Source: Oligoflexia bacterium
GTDB lineage: Bacteria; Bdellovibrionota; UBA1018
NCBI GenBank assembly: GCA_025352185.1
Contig: JANXTV010000064.1
Coordinates: 1-5,037 of the forward strand
Length of the DNA: 5,037 bases
Reading direction: 5' to 3'
Numbering within the stretch: the first letter of the stretch is position 1; each line of letters begins with the position of its first letter. A model generated the notes under the pieces. It saw nothing but the letters and a program-made list of their open reading frames with translations. It was not told the origin of the DNA and made no database searches. Position numbers and translations under genes: made by a program. Below are positions 1 through 5,037 of this stretch, piece by piece.

Positions 1-245
1 GAGACCGCGAGGCCCAGCGAGTGGAGCATCTGATCCATCGAGTGCATGACGCCGATCACGTGTGCGAATCGATTATGCTCAGCACCCGGAAAGATATAAT
101 TCGCGAAGCCGAGCTGCTTAATCCACCGGAGTCTCTGGAAAAACGGCGAGTTTACGATCTTCTCTTCCCATTCGGTAATGGGAATGAAGCCGTACATGAC
201 GTCGAAGATCACCGACTGCTTATGGCGATGGGTTTTATTCGCCAT
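1..245 (-). CDS. HD-superfamily phosphohydrolase, N-terminal 81 residues (runs off the left edge)
   Basis: Reading the minus strand from the ATG at 245 gives 81 residues open to the window edge. The sequence has the N-terminal signature of dNTPase/SAMHD1-like HD hydrolases: DVMYG at 15-19 (family usually DPVHG), then SPFFQRLRWIKQLG at 33-46, then FPGAEHNRFAHVIGV at 52-66. H62, in RFAH, aligns with the first metal-ligand His of the H...HD...D site (SAMHD1 H167). The HD doublet and last Asp would lie beyond the window, so an intact active site cannot be confirmed. Known members hydrolyse phosphate esters, often of nucleotides; the substrate here is unknown. The ATG overlaps the thrS stop codon by one base and has no evident Shine-Dalgarno, so it is probably translated by coupling from thrS. 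No signal peptide is visible, so the product is probably cytoplasmic. Family call is firm; function is open. Confidence 0.88.
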   Translation of the reverse strand, partial: MANKTHRHKQSVIFDVMYGFIPITEWEEKIVNSPFFQRLRWIKQLGFANYIFPGAEHNRFAHVIGVMHSMDQMLHSLGLAV

Positions 246-247
246 TA
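243..247 (-). promoter_or_regulatory. TAATG stop/start overlap coupling thrS to the HD gene
   Basis: On the minus strand the thrS stop codon TAA (247-245) shares its last A with the ATG (245-243) of the HD gene. The preceding bases (GCGTCTCGCTC) contain no purine-rich ribosome binding site. The arrangement is typical of termination-reinitiation, so the HD protein is probably made from the thrS message in some ratio to ThrRS. The overlap is seen directly; the coupling is inferred. Confidence 0.75.
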
Positions 248-2050
248 GAGCGAGACGCTTTCGGCAACCTTGCGGGGGAGTCCATTTAACTCTTTAAAGA
301 GCGAAATGATTTCTTCCTTCGTCATCACCTTCATCGCGGTGTCCCCGTACTTCCGTACGGCGAAGCCCCCGGCCGCGATATCGCGGTCGCCGGCGACGAG
401 CGAGAACGGAATTTTCGCCATCTGCGCTTCGCGCGTCTTTAATCCCATCGATTCGTTTCGACCGTCGACATCGACCCGGATGCCGAGCGCGAGAAGTTCC
501 TTTTTAAACGCCTCGACGTATTCGCGGTTTTGGTCCGCGATGGGAACGAGCCGGGCTTGGACGGGAGCGAGCCAGAACGGGAACGCGCCCGCCACGTGTT
601 CGATGAGGATCCCGATAAACCGTTCGAGTGATCCGAAGACCGCGCGGTGAACCATGACCGGACGAAGCGGCGTGTTTTCGGGAGAGGTATACTCGAGTCC
701 GAATCGTTCCGGCATCTGGTAGTCGAGCTGGATCGTGCCGAGCTGGTGCTTCCGGCGAAGGGCGTCCGAGACTTTAAAATCGATTTTCGGCCCGTAGAAC
801 GCCCCGTCGCCCGGGTTAATGATGTATTTCTTCCCGACTTTATCGAGCACCTTTGTCAGCGCACCCTCGGCCGTATCCCAGAGCGCGTCGGTGCCCAGGC
901 GTTTTTCCGGACGAGTCGAGAGGTTAATCTCGACGTCGGTGAAGCCGAAGAAGTCGTAGGTCTTTAAGACCATGTCGATCTGTCGGTAGATTTCGCTCTC
1001 GATTTGCTCGGGCGTACAGAAAATATGCGCATCGTCCTGGCAGAAGGTCCGCACGCGGGTGAGGCCGGCGGTCACGCCGGATTTTTCGTAACGGTGGAGC
1101 CGCCCGAAATCGGCGAGGCGAATCGGGAGGTCGCGGTACGAGCGCTTCGCGGAAGCGTAAATAAAGGTATGCCCCGGGCAGTTCATCGGCTTCACCGCGA
1201 ACTCGCGGTCGTCGATGTTCGTGAAGTACATATTCTCTTTATAATTGTCGTAGTGGCCGGACTTTTTCCAGAAGACGACATCCATGATCTGCGGAGTGAT
1301 CACCTCGTCATACCCGTAAGGGATATAGAGGTCGCGCATGTACTGCACGAGGCGATTATAAATCGTGGTGCCCTTCGGGTGAAAGAAAGGGGAGGCGGGT
1401 GCTTCCGGGATGAACGAAAAGAGGTCGAGCTCTTTTCCGAGTTTCCGGTGGTCGCGCTTCTTCGCTTCCTCCAGCATATTTAAATACTCTTCAAGCTCGG
1501 CTTTCTTCTCGAAGAGCACGCCGTAAACTCGGGTGAGCATCGGATTCGTTTCTTTACCGCGCCAGTAAGCGCCGGCGATCGACATGAGTTTCCAGCCGTT
1601 CCCGATATCGCCCGCGCGCATGATGTGCGGACCCTTACAGAGATCGACGAAGTCCCCTTCGGTGAAAGTCGTGACCTGGGTTTCGCCCGCCGCTTCGAGC
1701 GCCTGGATGATCTCGACTTTAAAAGTCTGACCCGCGGACTTGAACATCGAAATCGCTTCACCGATGGGATGCGCGGCTTTCACGAGCGTCGCGTTCGCCT
1801 TCGCAATTTTTTTCATCTCGGCTTCTATTTTTTCGAGGTCCTCCGGCACGAGCTTCACGTCGGGCCCGAGGTCCATGTCGTAATAGAAACCATTTTCAAT
1901 CGTCGGACCGATGCCGAACTTCGCGTTCGGAAAGAGGTTTTTCACGGCGTGGGCCATCACGTGCGCGGCCGAGTGGCGCATGCGTTCGACCTTTAAAGTG
2001 ATTTCGGGTTCCTGGAAGTCGCCTAGATTCGCGGATGGGGTGTTGCTCAT
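245..2050 (-). CDS. thrS: Threonyl-tRNA synthetase lacking the N-terminal TGS domain
   Basis: Charges tRNA-Thr with threonine in the cytoplasm and hydrolyses Ser-tRNA-Thr. The 601 residues begin almost directly with the editing domain (about 22-200): RHSAAH supplies H26 and H30 of HxxxH, and DLCKGPH at 136-142 supplies C138 and H142. The class II catalytic core (about 205-490) has zinc ligands C291 (in MNCPGH), H342 (in AHIF) and H468 (in VHR), motif 2 Arg R320 in FGRLHRYE plus R332, and motif 3 Arg R477 in GSLERF. These match E. coli C334, H385, H511, R363, R375 and R520 at a constant offset of 43. The anticodon-binding domain follows (about 495-590). E. coli ThrRS is 642 residues; the difference is the absent TGS domain. 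The ATG is fixed by an in-frame TAA five codons upstream, with GGAAGG two bases before it. No T-box or tRNA-like operator leader is apparent in the short upstream region. Confidence 0.98.
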   Translation of the reverse strand: MSNTPSANLGDFQEPEITLKVERMRHSAAHVMAHAVKNLFPNAKFGIGPTIENGFYYDMDLGPDVKLVPEDLEKIEAEMKKIAKANATLVKAAHPIGEAISMFKSAGQTFKVEIIQALEAAGETQVTTFTEGDFVDLCKGPHIMRAGDIGNGWKLMSIAGAYWRGKETNPMLTRVYGVLFEKKAELEEYLNMLEEAKKRDHRKLGKELDLFSFIPEAPASPFFHPKGTTIYNRLVQYMRDLYIPYGYDEVITPQIMDVVFWKKSGHYDNYKENMYFTNIDDREFAVKPMNCPGHTFIYASAKRSYRDLPIRLADFGRLHRYEKSGVTAGLTRVRTFCQDDAHIFCTPEQIESEIYRQIDMVLKTYDFFGFTDVEINLSTRPEKRLGTDALWDTAEGALTKVLDKVGKKYIINPGDGAFYGPKIDFKVSDALRRKHQLGTIQLDYQMPERFGLEYTSPENTPLRPVMVHRAVFGSLERFIGILIEHVAGAFPFWLAPVQARLVPIADQNREYVEAFKKELLALGIRVDVDGRNESMGLKTREAQMAKIPFSLVAGDRDIAAGGFAVRKYGDTAMKVMTKEEIISLFKELNGLPRKVAESVSL

Positions 2051-2145
2051 AACCTTCCAAAGTTACTGAAGTTGGCCGTCTTTTTCTACTGTTCACGAGC
2101 GCGGCCGGAAAATTGCTTTATCCAGACCCGATGGGGAACCCGAAA
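2051..2145. promoter_or_regulatory. Divergent intergenic region between thrS and the lipoprotein gene
   Basis: These 95 bp must carry the 5' signals for two divergent units. The thrS ribosome binding site (GGAAGG on the minus strand, 2058-2053) and a GGGGA (2133-2137) eight bases before the lipoprotein ATG are visible. No convincing sigma70 promoter stands out. On the plus strand TTCACG (2092-2097) with TTTATC (2117-2122), the latter preceded by TG as in an extended -10, is weak and spaced 19 bp. On the minus strand I found no paired boxes. The region is too short for a T-box riboswitch. Confidence 0.5.
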
Positions 2146-3045
2146 ATGAAAAGAATGAAGCGTTCGGCGGCGTGGGGGATGGGATTCTGGGCGATGCTCC
2201 TTGCGGGGTGTCAACCCTCGGGAGTGGAGCTCCAGGTAAAAGAAGAAGTGAATGCGGAGCGAGTCGGCCTGCAGATCACGCCGATTTACGATTTCGTCCC
2301 CGAGGGCGTTCTCGCTACTCACCCGAACCAAGTAGGCCGGGCGTATGCGGAGGCGGGGGAACTCCATTTTCGAGTCGTTCGCCTGACGAACACCTCGGAG
2401 CGGGAGATCGAACTCTATCCCGACCTCCCGGGAGGGGACGATTCCCGGGTGAGCCTCGAGCAGCGACTCGTTTCGTTTTGTCCCCGTTCTCTCCCGCACT
2501 GCACGCTGAATTTAGGCGAAACATTTCCCGCGGCCGTAAACGATCCGAGGGAACTCGTCGTGATTTACACCGCGGATTTTAGGGTCTCTGAGGCGACCCT
2601 TTCCTTTTCATCGGGCGGAGTGGACGCACTCGAAAAGACGAATCGTTGGGCCATCGGGAAAGGCGCCCGCCTCCGACCGGGGGAGTCGGCCGAGATTCGG
2701 GTGCGGCTCCGCCTCCGGGATGAGACGCCGCTTCTTCTGCCGCGAACCGTGGATCCAAGATACGTCGTGGAGGGGTTCCTCCCTCCCGACCGCGTTCCCG
2801 GACCGGGGGATCTTCCGGACTTTCTTTTCGAGGGGTTCGCCCGCGCTTACCTGCGGGCGGAGTTTCGCTATTCTCTCCTCGTCCGAAATCCCGATACGGG
2901 TGCGCTCCATCCCGTGTTTCTTCCCGGGGCTCTGCTCCCGCCGGCCGAAAAAAGCGTCGGGATTCCCGCGAGCTATTCGATCGACGACCAGATGCCCACC
3001 GCCGCTTACCGAACTCAGATCCCGGGTCTTCCCGTCTTGCGGTGA
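2146..3045 (+). CDS. Unrecognised secreted lipoprotein
   Basis: I do not recognise the family. From the ATG at 2146 the product is 299 residues: a basic N-terminus (MKRMKR), a hydrophobic stretch, then a clear lipobox LLAGC with C22 as the lipidated cysteine. The +2 residue is Gln, not Asp, so by the Lol rule the outer membrane is the likelier site. The mature part of 278 residues looks beta-rich, with alternating hydrophobic strands (about 72-90, 130-155, 175-190) and no transmembrane segment. Only two cysteines remain, C112 and C119 (CPRSLPHC), spaced for a small disulfide loop. Proline- and arginine-rich stretches lie at about 195-225. Upstream in-frame starts exist (TTG 2113, ATG 2131), but 2146 has the better ribosome binding site and gives a normal signal peptide; ATG 2155 is also possible. 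The gene is followed 27 bp later by rimI, so co-transcription is likely. Secretion call is strong; function is unknown. Confidence 0.85.
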   Translation: MKRMKRSAAWGMGFWAMLLAGCQPSGVELQVKEEVNAERVGLQITPIYDFVPEGVLATHPNQVGRAYAEAGELHFRVVRLTNTSEREIELYPDLPGGDDSRVSLEQRLVSFCPRSLPHCTLNLGETFPAAVNDPRELVVIYTADFRVSEATLSFSSGGVDALEKTNRWAIGKGARLRPGESAEIRVRLRLRDETPLLLPRTVDPRYVVEGFLPPDRVPGPGDLPDFLFEGFARAYLRAEFRYSLLVRNPDTGALHPVFLPGALLPPAEKSVGIPASYSIDDQMPTAAYRTQIPGLPVLR

Positions 3046-3072
3046 CGTGGGAAATAGGTAAAAAGATCGGCG

Positions 3073-3564
3073 ATGAGTGATGCGATCCTCGAACTCCCGA
3101 AGTCTTCTCTCCGTCCCGCGACGCTCGACGATCTCGACGCGGTTTCGGAAATCGAAAGCCGAGTTCACCTCGCTCCCTGGACGAAAGCGAACTTCGAGGG
3201 CGAATTTTCGAAGCCGTATTCTAAAACCTGGGTGCTGACGGACGATGAAACCGATACGAAGATCCTGGCTTACTGCGTTTTCTGGGCGATGGGGGAGTCT
3301 CTAGAAATTCTAAACATTGTCGTCGATTTACCGTACCGGGGTCACGGATTTGCGAAACTTATACTGCAGAGCGTCGTTCGGGAGGGCCTGAAGACACAGG
3401 CGAAGCACCTGATCCTCGACGTCCGGAAATCGAATCTACCCGCGGTCGGTCTTTACCAACGAGCCGGATTTGCCATCACCCAGTATCGAAAGAGCTTTTA
3501 CTCAAATGGCGAGGACGCGTACCACATGTCACTCGAACTCGATGGGGAGCTCCTCGACTTCTAA
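3073..3564 (+). CDS. rimI: GNAT N-acetyltransferase, RimI-like
   Basis: RimI acetylates the N-terminal alanine of ribosomal protein S18 using acetyl-CoA, in the cytoplasm. The 163 residues span one GNAT fold. The acetyl-CoA loop is YRGHGFAK at 88-95 (R89-x-x-G92-x-A94), after strand ILNIVVD at 79-85. The RimI signature follows: LDVRKSN at 115-121, then LYQRAGF at 127-133 and YRKSFY at 138-143. Y128 matches the general-acid Tyr115 of Salmonella RimI. The residue twelve earlier, catalytic-base Glu103 there, is Asp116 here. The N-terminus is about ten residues longer than in E. coli RimI. The ATG at 3073 has only a weak, distant AGG (3056-3058); no other start lies before the conserved core. The usual partner tsaB is not adjacent in this window. 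RimI proper is the best call, but relaxed GNATs that acetylate other N-termini (RimI/Ard1-like) cannot be excluded. Confidence 0.88.
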   Translation: MSDAILELPKSSLRPATLDDLDAVSEIESRVHLAPWTKANFEGEFSKPYSKTWVLTDDETDTKILAYCVFWAMGESLEILNIVVDLPYRGHGFAKLILQSVVREGLKTQAKHLILDVRKSNLPAVGLYQRAGFAITQYRKSFYSNGEDAYHMSLELDGELLDF

Positions 3565-3592
3565 CTCGCCCGATACCGTATGGTTTCAGTCT

Positions 3593-3613
3593 GGATGCGC
3601 CGCATTCTTCTTT
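3593..3613 (+). terminator. Weak intrinsic terminator candidate after rimI
   Basis: GGATGC (3593-3598) pairs with GCATTC (3602-3607) around a three-base loop, with one G-T wobble, and is followed by TTCTTT. The stem is only six pairs and the T tract is broken by a C, so termination would be partial at best. It lies 29 bp after the rimI stop and immediately before the next promoter candidate, where a terminator would be expected. Confidence 0.3.
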
Positions 3614-3638
3614 GACAAGCGGTGGCCACTTTCATAAC
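3612..3638 (+). promoter_or_regulatory. Sigma70-type promoter candidate for the transglycosylase-queC unit
   Basis: A perfect -35 box TTGACA (3612-3617) is followed after 15 bp by CATAAC (3633-3638), which matches four of six positions of TATAAT. The spacing is two bases short of ideal. Transcription would begin near 3645, giving a leader of about 15 nt that still holds the AGG at 3649-3651. This is the best promoter match I found in the window. It lies in the 95-bp gap between rimI and the lytic transglycosylase. Confidence 0.45.
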
Positions 3639-3648
3639 CCGCCCCTAC

Positions 3649-3651
3649 AGG
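3649..3651 (+). promoter_or_regulatory. Ribosome binding site deciding the transglycosylase start
   Basis: AGG within CAGGT lies eight bases before the ATG at 3660. The in-frame TTG at 3612 would give 16 extra residues ahead of the signal peptide and coincides with the promoter -35 box, so the ATG at 3660 is preferred. Confidence 0.55.
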
Positions 3652-3659
3652 TTTATTTG

Positions 3660-4442
3660 ATGAAAGTACTTCGCCTCACTCTACTTTGGGTTTTCGCGTT
3701 CACCGCGGCCGCCCTGGGAGCCTCGACCGTAGCGCCTTTCGGGGTATCGGCCGAAACGCGCGTCGGCGAATCGATGATCTATCCCGTTTACCGGTTTTAC
3801 CGCGGGGGAGCGTTCGCCTCGGTGACGAGTGCGACGATTGAACGCGTGCTTTCCGACCAAATCATCGGACTTCCGGACACTGTCTCGGACCGTGGAGAAT
3901 ACCTGAAACGCCTGGCGAGACACTTCTATCAGCTTTGCATCGACTACCGTCTCGATCCCGCTTTCGTACTCTCCTTAATCGAAGTCGAATCCAGTTTCCG
4001 GAGTGACGTCGTCAGTCCCGCCGGTGCCGTCGGCCTCATGCAACTCATGCCGGCGACGGCTCGAGTGATCTACCACCGTTATCCATCGCTCCGTCCGCTC
4101 CGAAATACTGGCCGAAACTCGGGTCGAAACCTCGCGATCGATTTAAAAGATCCTTTTCAGAACCTAACGATCGGGATGACTTACCTCCGGGAATTGAAAA
4201 CGCGTTACCTCGGACTTTCGCCGTATTTCCACCTCGCCGCTTATAACATCGGCCCGCACCGCCTCGACGTGCTTCGTGCCCGTCCGGGTTTTAAGCCGGA
4301 AAAGACCCTAAAATATTTCCAAGACATCATGCGCGGCGTGGAAAACTGGCGTCATTACGGTTCCCAATCCTTCCCGCCCGAGCTAAAACCGAAAGCAGAT
4401 GTCGCCCGAAAATCCTCCCCCCGAAACGTCGACCCCGTCTAA
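3660..4442 (+). CDS. Secreted SLT-type (family 1) lytic transglycosylase
   Basis: Cleaves the MurNAc-GlcNAc bond of peptidoglycan in the periplasm, leaving 1,6-anhydroMurNAc ends. The 260 residues start with a signal peptide (MKVLRL, a hydrophobic stretch, likely cleavage around residues 20-22 after ALG or ALGA). No lipobox is present, so it should be soluble rather than a lipoprotein like MltC or MltE. The SLT domain covers about 80-230: catalytic Glu110 in IEVESSF, then SPAGAVGLMQLMPATA at 119-134, an N-x-x-x-G-x-x-YL helix at 168-176, and AAYNIGP at 193-199 with the conserved Tyr and Asn. A short Arg/Asn-rich insertion (NTGRNSGRN, 149-157) precedes the DLKDP loop. No LysM or other binding domain is present. 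The C-terminus is a polar tail rich in Lys, Pro and Ser whose codons overlap the queC start. The subfamily (Slt70-, MltE- or MltC-like) cannot be fixed from this alone. Confidence 0.95.
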   Translation: MKVLRLTLLWVFAFTAAALGASTVAPFGVSAETRVGESMIYPVYRFYRGGAFASVTSATIERVLSDQIIGLPDTVSDRGEYLKRLARHFYQLCIDYRLDPAFVLSLIEVESSFRSDVVSPAGAVGLMQLMPATARVIYHRYPSLRPLRNTGRNSGRNLAIDLKDPFQNLTIGMTYLRELKTRYLGLSPYFHLAAYNIGPHRLDVLRARPGFKPEKTLKYFQDIMRGVENWRHYGSQSFPPELKPKADVARKSSPRNVDPV

Positions 4443-5037
4443 TCGATCGCGGACGCCTTGCATCGTCCTTTTGAGTGGCGGACTCGACTCTTCCGCAAAC
4501 CTCGCGCTCGCGGTCGAATCCGATACCGTCGTGCTCGCACTCCATGTCGACTACGGTCAGCGGGCGGAAGTGCCCGAATGGAAAGCGGCCCAAAAGATTG
4601 CGGAACATTACGGCGTGAAAATTGAAAAGATCACGATCCCGTGGCTCGGGTCCCTGGGCGGGAGTAGCCTTACGGACCGGTCGAAGGACGTGCCCGAAAT
4701 CGAACGTTCCGAACTCGATACGCTCGTAAAAATTCAGGAGACCGCGAAGTCGGTTTGGGTTCCGAATCGAAATGGGGTTCTCATCAATATCGCGGCTGCC
4801 TACGCCGAACGATTTCGCGCGAACCGCGTGGTCGTCGGCTTTAATCGTGAAGAGGCAACGACCTTCCCGGATAATTCCGAGGCGTACCTCGACCAAGCGA
4901 CCCGCGCCCTCGCGTACTCGACATTAAATGCGGTCGAAGTTTTCTGCTACACGACCCAAATGGATAAGGTCGAAATTTGCCGGCGACTCGATCGCCTCTC
5001 GAAAACGTTTCCGCACGCGCTCGTCTGGAGCTGTTAC
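4399..5037 (+). CDS. queC: 7-cyano-7-deazaguanine (preQ0) synthase, truncated at the right edge
   Basis: QueC converts 7-carboxy-7-deazaguanine, ammonia and ATP to preQ0, in the pathway to tRNA queuosine. The window holds 213 residues. The PP-loop SGGLDSS is at 26-32, followed by DYGQR at 51-55, SSLT at 89-92, VPNRN at 121-125 (often VPGRN) and GFNREEATTFPDNS at 147-160, where E. coli has SGYPDC. The sequence ends at VWSCY; C212 is probably the first ligand of the C-terminal zinc site, and the remaining cysteines lie beyond the window. The ATG at 4399 is the only possible start: an in-frame TAA at 4384-4386 lies upstream and no other start codon precedes the PP-loop. This gives a 44-bp out-of-frame overlap with the transglycosylase gene and a Pro/Ser/Thr-rich extension about 17 residues longer than E. 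coli. A related ATPase acting on another deazapurine is possible but less likely. Confidence 0.92.
   Translation, partial: MSPENPPPETSTPSNRSRTPCIVLLSGGLDSSANLALAVESDTVVLALHVDYGQRAEVPEWKAAQKIAEHYGVKIEKITIPWLGSLGGSSLTDRSKDVPEIERSELDTLVKIQETAKSVWVPNRNGVLINIAAAYAERFRANRVVVGFNREEATTFPDNSEAYLDQATRALAYSTLNAVEVFCYTTQMDKVEICRRLDRLSKTFPHALVWSCY

Noticed and set aside
21..248. Plus-strand open frame of 75 codons at the left edge
   Set aside because: It lies antisense to the HD-domain gene, whose minus-strand translation carries clear family motifs; the plus-strand product resembles nothing.
270..1996. Several plus-strand open frames of 93-159 codons across thrS, and a minus-strand one at 1480-1761
   Set aside because: All are out-of-frame or antisense shadows of thrS, whose whole length is accounted for by conserved ThrRS sequence; long shadow frames are expected at this GC content.
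2113..2145. Upstream TTG (2113) and ATG (2131) starts for the lipoprotein
   Set aside because: They would put 11 or 5 extra residues ahead of the basic signal-peptide start and lack a ribosome binding site; ATG 2146 has GGGGA eight bases upstream.
2051..2145. T-box riboswitch or ThrRS autoregulatory operator upstream of thrS
   Set aside because: The gap is too short for a T-box and no tRNA-anticodon-arm-like hairpin pair was visible.
2086..3168. Alternative frames over the lipoprotein gene, including a 186-codon minus-strand frame at 2608-3168
   Set aside because: The plus-strand frame has a textbook lipoprotein signal peptide and runs to a natural stop; the others have Arg/Pro-rich shadow composition and no start signals.
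3571..3586. Hairpin around ATACCGTAT after rimI
   Set aside because: Only three pairs can form around a workable loop, with an adjacent mismatch; not a credible terminator or operator.
4327..4896. Minus-strand open frame of 189 codons opposite the transglycosylase end and queC
   Set aside because: Antisense to two genes with conserved catalytic motifs; no recognisable product.
1..5037. CRISPR arrays, insertion sequences, tRNA genes, direct repeats, toxin-antitoxin or defence genes
   Set aside because: None seen by reading both strands; nearly all bases are accounted for by six housekeeping-type or envelope genes with similar composition.

Overview
The window is ordinary, gene-dense bacterial chromosome. 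It holds six protein-coding genes, two of them cut by the window edges, and no RNA gene, insertion sequence, CRISPR array or phage gene that I can see. Base composition is moderately GC-rich. The gene content (a two-membrane-style acylated lipoprotein, a RimI-type acetyltransferase, a periplasmic lytic transglycosylase, a QueC carrying the FPDNS signature) suggests a Gram-negative bacterium, possibly of the former deltaproteobacterial/Bdellovibrionota/Myxococcota group. That placement is impression, not proof.

Layout. Positions 1-2050 are read on the minus strand: thrS (threonyl-tRNA synthetase, 601 codons, no TGS domain), followed with a one-base TAATG stop/start overlap by the 5' part of an HD-superfamily phosphohydrolase gene that runs off the left edge. 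A 95-bp divergent intergenic region (2051-2145) separates this from the plus-strand genes. These are an unrecognised lipoprotein (2146-3045), a rimI-like N-acetyltransferase (3073-3564), a signal-peptide-bearing SLT-type lytic transglycosylase (3660-4442) and a queC-like gene (4399-window end) that overlaps the transglycosylase by 44 bp. A TTGACA-containing promoter candidate and a weak terminator candidate lie in the 95-bp gap before the transglycosylase, suggesting two plus-strand units: lipoprotein-rimI and transglycosylase-queC.

Functional reading. Four of the six products touch translation, tRNA or nucleotides (ThrRS, a RimI-type modifier, the preQ0 step of queuosine synthesis, an HD nucleotide-hydrolase-like protein). 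Two are envelope proteins. I see no evidence for a new defence, mobile or signalling system. The points worth a second look are the missing TGS domain, the thrS-HD translational coupling, a Glu-to-Asp change at the RimI catalytic-base position, the long out-of-frame overlap into queC with an extended N-terminus, the unassigned lipoprotein, and a striking codon-context rule: in thrS the leucine codon TTA is used only, and always, immediately before Lys or Asn.
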